DNA of 8,575 nt from Myxococcales bacterium (GTDB lineage Bacteria > Myxococcota_A > Bradymonadia > Bradymonadales > Bradymonadaceae): the NCBI GenBank assembly GCA_007120615.1, contig SKNI01000118.1:1-8575 (forward strand). Direction: 5' to 3'. Below are positions 1-5,529 of this stretch, one piece after another (the stretch's first letter is position 1; every line of letters starts with the position of its first letter). Below the pieces are notes generated by a model that was not told the origin of the DNA, did no database searches, and saw only the letters and a program-made list of their open reading frames with translations. The position numbers and the translations under genes are program-made.

Positions 1-493
1 ATTTTGAAACCGGCAGGTCGGGAGTTGACCCTTTGGGCCGGGGAAGGTTGGAGCCCGCCGGTCGGGGGAGATCGGGAGCGGCGGATCGGGGAAGATCGGA
101 AGCGGCGGATCGGGGAAGATCGGAAGCGGCGGATCGGGGAAGATCGGAAGCGGCGGATCGGGGAAGCTCGGAAGCGGCGGATCGGGGAAGCTCGGAAGCG
201 GCGGATCGGGGAAGCTCGGAAGCGGCGGATCGGGGAAGCTCGGGAGCGGCGGATCGAGGGAGATTCGAGCCGCGTAAGCCCGGAAGGTCCTCGTGGCTGA
301 CCCCGGCGCGGGTGGTATTACCCAGAGCGTCGGCGAAGGCGTCGACCTGAGAGATGGGCTTCCAGGATTCCTTGTCCGTCGAAACCTGAGCCTCAGTGCC
401 GAGTTTATTGCCCTTGAGCATCAGACGAATGGCGTTCTCGTCAAAGGGGCCGAAGACTTTCCCGGTGGGGCGCTTAACGTAATAACGTTCCAT
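1..493 (-). CDS. GYF_2-domain protein with octapeptide repeat linker (partial, C-terminus beyond left edge)
   Basis: The reverse strand is open from an ATG at 493 to the window edge, giving 164 visible residues with no stop. Residues about 4-57 read as a GYF_2-type (DUF4339-like) domain: it opens YYVKRPTGKVFGPFDENAIR, with the conserved GPF at 15-17, a G-x-L segment (KGNKLG, 27-32) and the tryptophan of ESWKPI at 42-47. Residues 68-155 are eleven head-to-tail octapeptides of the form [SPE][DEN]LPR[SP]AA. GYF domains are protein-binding modules that often recognise proline-rich peptides; in deltaproteobacteria GYF_2 domains occur in cytoplasmic or membrane-anchored scaffold proteins such as the gliding-motility protein GltJ. 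No signal peptide or membrane segment is visible in this part; a membrane anchor could lie beyond the edge. The ATG is the first start after an in-frame TGA (509-511); no strong Shine-Dalgarno precedes it. Plus-strand frames over the array, rich in RRIGEDRK, are shadows. The domain is a confident match by pattern; the protein's role is unknown. Confidence 0.82.
   Translation of the reverse strand, partial: MERYYVKRPTGKVFGPFDENAIRLMLKGNKLGTEAQVSTDKESWKPISQVDAFADALGNTTRAGVSHEDLPGLRGSNLPRSAAPELPRSAASELPRSAASELPRSAASELPRSAASDLPRSAASDLPRSAASDLPRSAAPDLPRPAGSNLPRPKGSTPDLPVSK
29..292 (-). repeat. 24-bp in-frame tandem repeat array (octapeptide SELPRSAA)
   Basis: The period is exactly 24 bp. Eight DNA-level copies lie at 70-261 (starts 70, 94, 118, 142, 166, 190, 214, 238). 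Copies at 94, 118 and 142 are identical, and so are those at 166, 190 and 214; the two groups differ at one base (GATCGG versus GCTCGG on the plus strand), which changes Asp to Glu in the encoded octapeptide. Outer units at 29-69 and 262-292 keep the LP core but have diverged in DNA. A homogeneous centre with decayed edges is the usual sign of recent expansion by slippage or unequal recombination. Because the unit is a multiple of three, copy-number change would lengthen or shorten the linker without a frameshift. Confidence 0.95.
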
Positions 494-611
494 GACTTGT
501 CTGGGGACTCAACCACGAGGGCATATAAAGTGGAGTGACGAGGGCCCCGGTTTACGCCTCAAGACATTCGGAGGGTAAGGCGGAGCACAACGGGCCTTGC
601 GAACAAAGTGC

Positions 612-640
612 ACTCTATCGCGCGGGTATATTTTAGGCAA
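612..640 (-). promoter_or_regulatory. Weak promoter candidate for the GYF_2 gene
   Basis: On the reverse strand a TTGCCT box (635-640) and a TAGAGT box (612-617) are separated by 17 bp, each matching 4 of 6 sigma70 consensus positions. A TAAAAT hexamer (630-635) overlaps the first box and is a better -10 alone, but has no partner at the right distance. Either would give a leader of over 100 bases before the ATG at 493. The rest of the 494-739 spacer shows no gene. Confidence 0.22.
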
Positions 641-702
641 GTAAATGTGGTTGCCCCGGAGACGATGGGAAAAGGCTCGGACAGCTTAACGTCGTCGGGG
701 TT

Positions 703-721
703 CCCGATCGGATCGGGTTTT
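703..721 (+). terminator. Small hairpin with T-tract between the two leftward genes
   Basis: CCCGAT (703-708) and ATCGGG (712-717) form a 6-bp stem with a CGG loop, followed on the plus strand by TTTT (718-721). It lies just past the stop of the helicase-associated gene, but the T-tract is on the strand opposite to that gene's transcript, and no plus-strand gene lies upstream. It may be a weak structure blocking antisense transcription, or chance in GATC-rich sequence. Confidence 0.2.
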
Positions 722-739
722 GGCAGGGGTCACCGGTCT

Positions 740-2995
740 CTAATCGTCATCATCGAAGGGGGAGGAGGATTTTTCCAGATGGAGTTCTTCGATCAATTCT
801 TCCAGCAATGGGAGTTGATCGTTGACCACGGAGAAGGTCATCGGACCGAGGCGTCGTCCAATGATGTCGGGGGCATCCAACAGGGTTTGAAACCGTTCGG
901 CGGCGTCCAAAGACTCAAAGGTCAAGACGGTGACCTCACTCTCGAGGTGAATGCGGGCCGGGGAGGCCAACTCCGCCTGAAGGCGAAGGGATTGAGCCGA
1001 CGGCAGTCCATCTTCACAGCGGGGGGCGAGAAATTCGTAGATCCCGGTGAGCGGATCGTCGGAGAAACGGTGGGCGATTTTCTTCATGTCCAATTCGAAG
1101 AAGAGCGATCGCGGTGAGGACTCATCGGGAAGGGGTTGGGCGATTCGGTCGAGCTCGATTCGGGTGGTGACATCGCACTCGTAGGGATCGATCATCAAGA
1201 CCAGGGGATCGACGAAGTACAGACACCTCGGGGGATCGCCGAGGGCGTCAAGGGTAAGGGAGGGATGGGCGTCGGCAGCTCGTTGCACGGCAGGATGAGC
1301 GGCTTCGGTGACGAATGCGTCGCGAGCGCCGAGGCGGATGAGTTCCGCCGGGCTCTCCCGAAGGTCATGCTCCAGTTGTCCGCAGATCAGATCGAAGCGT
1401 TCCGGCTCCGGATGGCGAAGGGCAGTCCCCCCGAGGTGGATGGTCAATCGGCGATGGACGCGCTCCCAATCCCCGAGTTGAAAAGCCACCGACTCGGGAA
1501 CCGGGGTGTGGCTATTGTCATTGAGCAACGAGAGCAGGGAGTCGGAGTCGGCGCCGAGAGCGTAGCCTCGTTGAACCGATTCGGCGACCAGTTGAAAGGT
1601 AGCCACCCGGTCGGAGAGCTTTCGCCGTTCGCCGACTCGATATAATTCGTGAAGCACGGTCACCGGGGCGTTGTCCAGAAAGACCATGACCTCAAAATTG
1701 GGTTGAGCGATGAGGCATCCGCCGGGTTCGGGGGCGGGTACGTCGTTGTCCAGTCCCAGAGCCCGAGCTCCCCGTGGGGAAAGTCTGGCCAGGCGATGTC
1801 CACTTTCGCTCTTTCCCAACTGCAGCATTCCGGCCCATACCAGGGTTCTCTCGAGGACGGCGTGGATAAACTCGGCGGGGTTGGGCTTTCGGGGAAGCTG
1901 AGCGAGAGTGCGGTCGAGATAGTGGCGGTCGAGCTGAGTGCAGAGCTCGGCCAGGGCGTCGAGGGCGACCCAGTCGGCGAATTGGGCCCGCCGAAGAACG
2001 GAGATCACAAATCCGCGGGCGCCGATCAGCGGTTGGCCGGTGGTTTCCCGTTGAGAGAAGTGGTTGTCATCGACGTTTCGCATCGCTGATTGAGACAGTC
2101 TCAGGCTGTCGATCTCATTCCAGAATCGCAGCCTCTGAAGGGCGTCGAGGAGGCGTCGGTCTCTCTCTGCGCCGTTGCTGTGAAAGAAGCGGGTCAGCTC
2201 GTCGTCATCGGTGCGATAGGTCATCTCTTTGTCGGCCAGAAGTTGCAGTTCTCTGGCGACGGAGACGACGAAGGTGAGGTAGTCGAATTGCTCGGCGTTG
2301 TGGAGGTCGAGATCGCTGGCCACTTCTCCGGGGGTTCCGGGCATGCTGATGCCCCGGGCAACGCGTCCCAGACTGCGGCGGTTGGGGGTTCCGTCTTTGT
2401 TGAGCTTGAGGGGATCGCGACGAATCAAGGCGCAGATATGTAGGAGGTTCAACTCCAGGTCGTCGACGGTGGCGGAGCGGTCCTCAGCGGTGACCTCGGA
2501 CCAGGCCTGGGCGTCGAGAGCGTCGTCGTCCTCGAATTTGTCGAGGTGCTCAAAGGTGGCGGAAATCACAGCGAGCTCTCGCTGCAAGAAGGTCCCCTGC
2601 TCCAAAATAGAGTCCAGGTTACAGTCGTGCTCCCCGGGGTTGGGAAGGATGACAATCCACCCTCGGATGATGAGGCTGCGGATCATCTCTTCGGATTCGC
2701 CAAAGCCGCTGAGGAGCAGATCACGGCGGAGGTTTTCCCCGCGGACTCGGCCTCCACGCTCGGCGATCATGCCGAAGGTGGCCCGGGTGACCGGCTCCAT
2801 CTCGGCGACTTCGATTTTCTGGTCGAACCCCTTGTCAGCGATGACGGCGACGGATTCAATATCCTCGTCGACGTCCCAGGTGCGCGCGAAAAATCGCCGG
2901 GAGGAGTCGGCATAGCCGCGCTCCAGAAGCCGGGTCAATTCGTCAGTGGTCAGGGGACCTTGCGATGTTCGAGAGCGATCAGAACGGCCGTTCAA
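740..2995 (-). CDS. XPB/Ssl2-like helicase-associated domain protein without ATPase motor, 751 aa
   Basis: Residues about 425-550 match the pattern of the XPB/Ssl2-like helicase-associated domain (Helicase_C_3). They open GGCLIAQPNFEVMVFLDNAP (425-444), then the RVATFQLVAESVQRGYALG helix (463-481), then LLSLLNDNSHTPVPESV (487-503), where the domain typically has hS-x-x-PhPpxV. In XPB-type repair helicases this region lies beside the motor and helps in DNA damage recognition. Here I find no Walker A (GxxxxGK) or DEAD/DEAH box in 751 residues, so it is not itself a helicase. Residues about 70-120 look like a winged-helix-type segment (TFGMIAERGGRVRGENLRRD to RGWIVILPN). The C-terminus has alternating beta/alpha segments (about 685-740) and ends in four aspartates. 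Translation starts at TTG 2995 behind a strong Shine-Dalgarno and overlaps the upstream stop by four bases (TTGA). Probable role: DNA-binding or nucleic-acid-associated accessory protein, inferred from the domain only. Confidence 0.72.
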   Translation of the reverse strand: MNGRSDRSRTSQGPLTTDELTRLLERGYADSSRRFFARTWDVDEDIESVAVIADKGFDQKIEVAEMEPVTRATFGMIAERGGRVRGENLRRDLLLSGFGESEEMIRSLIIRGWIVILPNPGEHDCNLDSILEQGTFLQRELAVISATFEHLDKFEDDDALDAQAWSEVTAEDRSATVDDLELNLLHICALIRRDPLKLNKDGTPNRRSLGRVARGISMPGTPGEVASDLDLHNAEQFDYLTFVVSVARELQLLADKEMTYRTDDDELTRFFHSNGAERDRRLLDALQRLRFWNEIDSLRLSQSAMRNVDDNHFSQRETTGQPLIGARGFVISVLRRAQFADWVALDALAELCTQLDRHYLDRTLAQLPRKPNPAEFIHAVLERTLVWAGMLQLGKSESGHRLARLSPRGARALGLDNDVPAPEPGGCLIAQPNFEVMVFLDNAPVTVLHELYRVGERRKLSDRVATFQLVAESVQRGYALGADSDSLLSLLNDNSHTPVPESVAFQLGDWERVHRRLTIHLGGTALRHPEPERFDLICGQLEHDLRESPAELIRLGARDAFVTEAAHPAVQRAADAHPSLTLDALGDPPRCLYFVDPLVLMIDPYECDVTTRIELDRIAQPLPDESSPRSLFFELDMKKIAHRFSDDPLTGIYEFLAPRCEDGLPSAQSLRLQAELASPARIHLESEVTVLTFESLDAAERFQTLLDAPDIIGRRLGPMTFSVVNDQLPLLEELIEELHLEKSSSPFDDDD

Positions 2996-3264
2996 AGTGC
3001 CTCCTCGGCAGCGGGCTCATCTGAGGTGGGGGCCGGCTCGGGAGAGGGAAGAGATCCTACAATCCGTGGGAAGGTCCCTTCACTTTCCAATGTTTCTAAG
3101 ATGCCGTCGAGTTCGTCGGCGGGAACCAAGAGCGCCCGGTCCCCCAGACGTCGGATATGGAGATCCAGGTCTTCGATCGCCTGGAGGGTCTCCTCAAGGA
3201 TTCCGGCATCTTCGCAGAGCATCAGGGCGAGACCCTGATGTACAACCAATACGTCTTCAGCCAA
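2992..3264 (-). CDS. Small protein (90 aa) coupled to the helicase-associated protein
   Basis: I chose the TTG at 3264 because AGGGA sits seven bases before it and the nearest longer ORF start (ATG 3504) lies upstream of the promoter at 3343-3372, so cannot be on that transcript. TTG 3270 is the only other in-frame start after the promoter. The product begins MAEDVLVVHQGLALMLCEDA, has an alpha/beta core through RRLGDRALLVPADELDGI (38-55) and ESEGTFPRIVG (60-70), and ends in a Pro/Ala/Glu-rich acidic tail (71-90). The LLVPADEL...LETLESEG stretch recalls the last beta-alpha segment of XPB/Helicase_C_3 proteins (LLVP followed by an amphipathic helix) and resembles the C-terminus of its 751-aa partner (both have RRLG, then V, D-x-L and a Leu/Glu helix). 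It lacks cysteine clusters, a signal peptide and membrane segments. It is probably a partner or split-off subunit of the next gene product; this rests on pattern and coupling. Otherwise it is unrecognised. Confidence 0.62.
   Translation of the reverse strand: MAEDVLVVHQGLALMLCEDAGILEETLQAIEDLDLHIRRLGDRALLVPADELDGILETLESEGTFPRIVGSLPSPEPAPTSDEPAAEEAL
3000..3006 (-). promoter_or_regulatory. Shine-Dalgarno for the 751-aa gene, supporting its TTG start
   Basis: GAGGAGG on the reverse strand ends four bases before the TTG at 2995, inside the last codons of the upstream gene. It decides the non-ATG start and indicates coupled re-initiation after the overlapping TGA. Confidence 0.7.
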
Positions 3265-3271
3265 ACTCAAT

Positions 3272-3276
3272 TCCCT
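3272..3276 (-). promoter_or_regulatory. Shine-Dalgarno deciding the TTG start at 3264
   Basis: AGGGA on the reverse strand is seven bases from TTG 3264 but only one base from TTG 3270, so spacing favours the shorter product. Confidence 0.45.
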
Positions 3277-3317
3277 GGTCGAGGAGTTATGATTACCGTC
3301 AGAACGCCAACAGAGCG

Positions 3318-3339
3318 TCGACCGGTAATTAACGGTCGA
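3318..3339. promoter_or_regulatory. Near-perfect 22-bp palindrome, candidate operator
   Basis: Outer arms TCGACCG (3318-3324) and CGGTCGA (3333-3339) are perfect reverse complements, and the AT-rich core (GTAATTAA, 3325-3332) is itself palindromic except for one mismatched pair. Ten of the eleven base pairs match. It starts about four bases after the -10 box of the leftward promoter, so it covers the expected transcription start. That is where a dimeric repressor would block the helicase-associated operon. The regulator is not in the window; autoregulation is possible but unproven. Confidence 0.55.
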
Positions 3340-3342
3340 GAT

Positions 3343-3372
3343 AGGATAGGTATTTCGCGGCAAGGGTGTCAA
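3343..3372 (-). promoter_or_regulatory. Sigma70-type promoter for the small-protein/helicase-associated operon
   Basis: On the reverse strand a perfect TTGACA -35 (3367-3372) is followed after 18 bp by TATCCT (3343-3348, 4 of 6). The predicted start lies near 3336, inside the palindrome, leaving about 70 bases of leader before TTG 3264. Confidence 0.6.
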
Positions 3373-3462
3373 CGCAAACGGTGGAAAAAGAAGGGGCAGC
3401 GGTGGAGATGATCGGCCCCGGGTTGGGCCTTCAGCGGGCATAAACGGTGCGTCAGGGCCAAG

Positions 3463-3492
3463 TTGACAGGGCTTAGAAAGCGGCGCTAAGTT
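3463..3492 (+). promoter_or_regulatory. Candidate promoter for the HMG-CoA lyase operon
   Basis: A perfect TTGACA (3463-3468) is followed after 18 bp by TAAGTT (3487-3492), a weak -10 with 3 of 6 matches. The arms CTTAG (3472-3476) and CTAAG (3486-3490) form an inverted repeat around the spacer and could bind a regulator. The position fits divergent transcription, about 90 bp from the leftward -35. The weak -10 suggests low or activated expression. Confidence 0.42.
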
Positions 3493-3580
3493 GGCGATCG
3501 TCAAATCCTTTCTCCCGACGAATCGATCTGCTCACTGCCCAAAAGGGCCGCTTTTTGGTCACGGACCATATAAGGATATT
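3493..3580 (+). other. Leader of the HMG-CoA lyase operon with short hairpins
   Basis: The 88 bases between the candidate promoter and ATG 3581 contain GCCC-AAAA-GGGC (3537-3548) followed by CGCTTTTT, and an alternative AAAAG/CTTTT pairing (3541-3555) that excludes the first. Both stems are short. I recognise no riboswitch class. AAGGAT just before the ATG serves as ribosome binding site. No gene is supported anywhere in 3265-3580. Confidence 0.25.
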
Positions 3581-4498
3581 ATGAAGACCAAGATCAGATT
3601 TTTTGAGGTAGGGCCTCGTGATGGGCTTCAGAATGAAGAGGCGATTGTGGACACCTCCCAACGGGTGGAGATGATTCAACGCCTGGTGAGAGCGGGAGTC
3701 AAAGATGTAGAGATCGGCTCTTTTGTCCATCCCAAATGGGTGCCTCAGATGGCGGGGACCGATGAGGTGGCCAAGAGGTTAACGCGCGTGTCCGGAGTTC
3801 GCTACTGGGGGCTGGTGCCGAATCTGAAAGGACTTCGGCGGGCTGTGGATTGTCAGGTGGAACACGTTGCCCTGTTTATGTCGGCGACCGAGGCCCACAA
3901 TCAGAGCAACCTGAATCGATCCTTGTCGGAGAGCCTTGAGGCGTTGGAAGAAACCGCCAAGGCGGCTCAAAGCGAGGGGATGACCATTCGGGCCTATATC
4001 TCGACGGCCTTCGGGTGTCCTTTCGAGGGTAAGGTCGACTTTGACGTGGTCTTATCGATCGGAGAAAAACTTCTCGAATTGGGAGCGGAACATCTCTCTC
4101 TTGGGGATACGATCGGAGCGGGAAGTCCGCAGGAGGTTGCTCGGGGGTGCAGTCGGGCGGTGGAGAGTTTTGGAGCCGAGAAGGTAGCATTACACCTCCA
4201 CGATACGCAGGGGCTGGCCCTTCCCAATGCCCTGATGGCCTATCAGCAGGGGGTCCGTCTCTTCGACGGGGCGATCGGAGGGATGGGCGGATGTCCCTAT
4301 GCGCCGGGGGCGGCGGGCAATGTTGCGAGCGAAGATCTCCTCAATATGCTGGGGCAGATGGGCGGGGAGAGCGGAATCGAACCCGGTGATCTTTGCGAGG
4401 TGGTAGAGTGGTTGGGTCGGTCGCTCTCCTTTACGGTTCGAGGACGTTATTTTGATTATTGGCGAGCGAAATTACGAGAGCAGGGGGCCGGAGCATGA
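3581..4498 (+). CDS. mvaB: Hydroxymethylglutaryl-CoA lyase, 305 aa
   Basis: Cleaves 3-hydroxy-3-methylglutaryl-CoA to acetoacetate and acetyl-CoA, the last step of leucine breakdown, in a DRE-TIM metallolyase (beta/alpha) barrel in the cytoplasm. The opening motif EVGPRDGLQNE (9-19) gives catalytic R13 and metal ligand D14. HLHDTQG (205-211) supplies metal ligands H205 and H207, and GGCPYAPGAAGN (236-247) carries the active-site cysteine C238 and N247. These fall at a constant offset of 28 from human HMGCL residues R41, D42, H233, H235, C266 and N275, so the active site is complete and the enzyme lacks only the mitochondrial leader. SLGDTIGAG (about 176-184) is also typical. I placed the start at ATG 3581, behind AAGGAT five bases away, because the family begins just before this barrel strand; a longer reading from 3491 adds 30 unconserved residues overlapping the promoter. 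It is the first gene of a three-gene operon, and its TGA overlaps the next ATG. Confidence 0.95.
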   Translation: MKTKIRFFEVGPRDGLQNEEAIVDTSQRVEMIQRLVRAGVKDVEIGSFVHPKWVPQMAGTDEVAKRLTRVSGVRYWGLVPNLKGLRRAVDCQVEHVALFMSATEAHNQSNLNRSLSESLEALEETAKAAQSEGMTIRAYISTAFGCPFEGKVDFDVVLSIGEKLLELGAEHLSLGDTIGAGSPQEVARGCSRAVESFGAEKVALHLHDTQGLALPNALMAYQQGVRLFDGAIGGMGGCPYAPGAAGNVASEDLLNMLGQMGGESGIEPGDLCEVVEWLGRSLSFTVRGRYFDYWRAKLREQGAGA

Positions 4499-5529
4499 GG
4501 GATATTGCCGCAGAGTTTACCGAATATCGAGACCGCTTTCTGGGGCCGATTCGAGAGCTGATCGACCGGGTGGTGAGAGAGTCTGGACTGGGAGAATCGT
4601 CGCTGTCTCAGATGCTGGATTTTCATATGCAGACGGGAGGCAAGAGGCTTCGAGCGATCTTGCCGCTGATGGTCGGAGAGGCTCTCGGGGAGCCGCCGGA
4701 GTTGCTCCTTCCGCTGGGAGCGGCCTGTGAGTTGATTCACAACGCCACGTTGGTCCATGACGATCTTCAGGACGGGGATCGGGTTCGTCGAGGAGCGCCG
4801 GCGATCTGGACGAAATTTGGAGAAGCTCAGGCGATCAATCTGGGAGATGCGCTTTTATACCTGGCGCCCTTATGTCTGGATTACATCGAGGTCTCCGATC
4901 GGCGTCGATGGGTGGTGGCCAGGCGAATCTTTCGGGATGTATTGCAGGTGATCGACGGCCAGGAGCGCGAGTTTGGACTCAAAGGAGAGACGGCGACTCC
5001 GGAGGCCTATACGAAAATGGTCGTCGGCAAGACCAGTGGATTATTCGCCCTTCCCATGGCCGGTGCGGCGGAGTTGTGCGGCGCCGACCAGAAGATCGTC
5101 TCGGCGCTGGCGGAGGCTGCTGGCCATCTGGGGGTGATCTTTCAGATCCAGGACGATATTCTCGACCTCTACGGAGAAAAAGGACGGGCGCTTCCCGGGG
5201 GAGATATACGAGAGGGCAAGATCTCTGCTCTGGTGGTGGCCTACGGCTCGGTGGCTCAGGAGAACGAAGTGCAAAGGCTCCACGAGATCCTCCGAACCGA
5301 CCGCGAGGAGACCACAGACGAAGACGTCGCCTGGGCCATAAGGAGCATCAGAGCGACGGGAGCACTGGATCTGGCGATGGAGTCGATCACTCACCGTCGC
5401 GGTCGTATCCTTGCCATGAACGAATTAACGACATATCCCGGGGTTGGCGAACTTGTCGAAGGAATGGTCGACATCTTCCTCAGGCCCATTGAAGGTCTAT
5501 TCTACGAATCGGAAGTAAAAGATGAGTGA
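4495..5529 (+). CDS. trans-Polyprenyl diphosphate synthase, 344 aa
   Basis: Condenses isopentenyl diphosphate onto an allylic diphosphate, giving all-trans prenyl diphosphates for quinone side chains, carotenoids or lipids. GGKRLRAIL (48-56) is the substrate-binding GKR region. The first Asp-rich motif is HDDLQD (D89, D90, D93), and the second is QDDILD (D220, D221, D224), followed by GGDIREGK. The residue five before the first Asp is alanine, as in long-chain synthases such as E. coli IspB, rather than the aromatic of farnesyl synthases. The tail pattern, GKISALVV and a REETTDEDV segment, instead recalls geranylgeranyl-type enzymes, so chain length is undecided. The start at ATG 4495 overlaps the lyase stop by four bases (ATGA), with AGGGGG seven bases before; an in-frame ATG at 4459 lies inside the lyase and is unlikely. 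The length slightly exceeds the usual 320-330. The end overlaps the dioxygenase by eight bases. Confidence 0.93.
   Translation: MRDIAAEFTEYRDRFLGPIRELIDRVVRESGLGESSLSQMLDFHMQTGGKRLRAILPLMVGEALGEPPELLLPLGAACELIHNATLVHDDLQDGDRVRRGAPAIWTKFGEAQAINLGDALLYLAPLCLDYIEVSDRRRWVVARRIFRDVLQVIDGQEREFGLKGETATPEAYTKMVVGKTSGLFALPMAGAAELCGADQKIVSALAEAAGHLGVIFQIQDDILDLYGEKGRALPGGDIREGKISALVVAYGSVAQENEVQRLHEILRTDREETTDEDVAWAIRSIRATGALDLAMESITHRRGRILAMNELTTYPGVGELVEGMVDIFLRPIEGLFYESEVKDE

Noticed and set aside
1..300. CRISPR array or iteron-type origin at the left edge
   Set aside because: The 24-bp units are contiguous without spacers and keep a single reading frame with a domain upstream, so this is a coding tandem repeat.
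4..350. Plus-strand frames with RRIGEDRK or SEAADRGR repeat proteins
   Set aside because: They are translations of the repeat array on the wrong strand. The reverse frame is open across the region, carries a recognisable GYF_2 domain and explains the repeat.
494..540. Sixteen-codon ORF on the minus strand overlapping the GYF_2 start (ATG near 524)
   Set aside because: It has no ribosome binding site and no sign of a regulatory amino-acid run; an ORF this short is expected by chance.
608..3238. Several plus-strand ORFs of 80-230 residues opposite the helicase-associated gene
   Set aside because: Their products are low-complexity and match no family, and the opposite strand holds a single 751-residue frame with a recognisable domain. 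They are codon-bias shadows.
3265..3504. N-terminal extension of the small protein to ATG 3504
   Set aside because: It would begin upstream of the best promoter, translate the palindrome and promoter, and has Pro-rich sequence of no recognisable kind. The Shine-Dalgarno-supported TTG at 3264 fits better.
3537..3556. Possible attenuator or terminator in the HMG-CoA lyase leader
   Set aside because: GCCC/GGGC is only a 4-bp stem and the T-run is separated from it. No leader peptide or competing antiterminator is clear, so it is only described as part of the leader.
3491..3580. 30-residue N-terminal extension of HMG-CoA lyase
   Set aside because: The family starts just before the first barrel strand, the extension overlaps the -10 region, and ATG 3581 has its own ribosome binding site.
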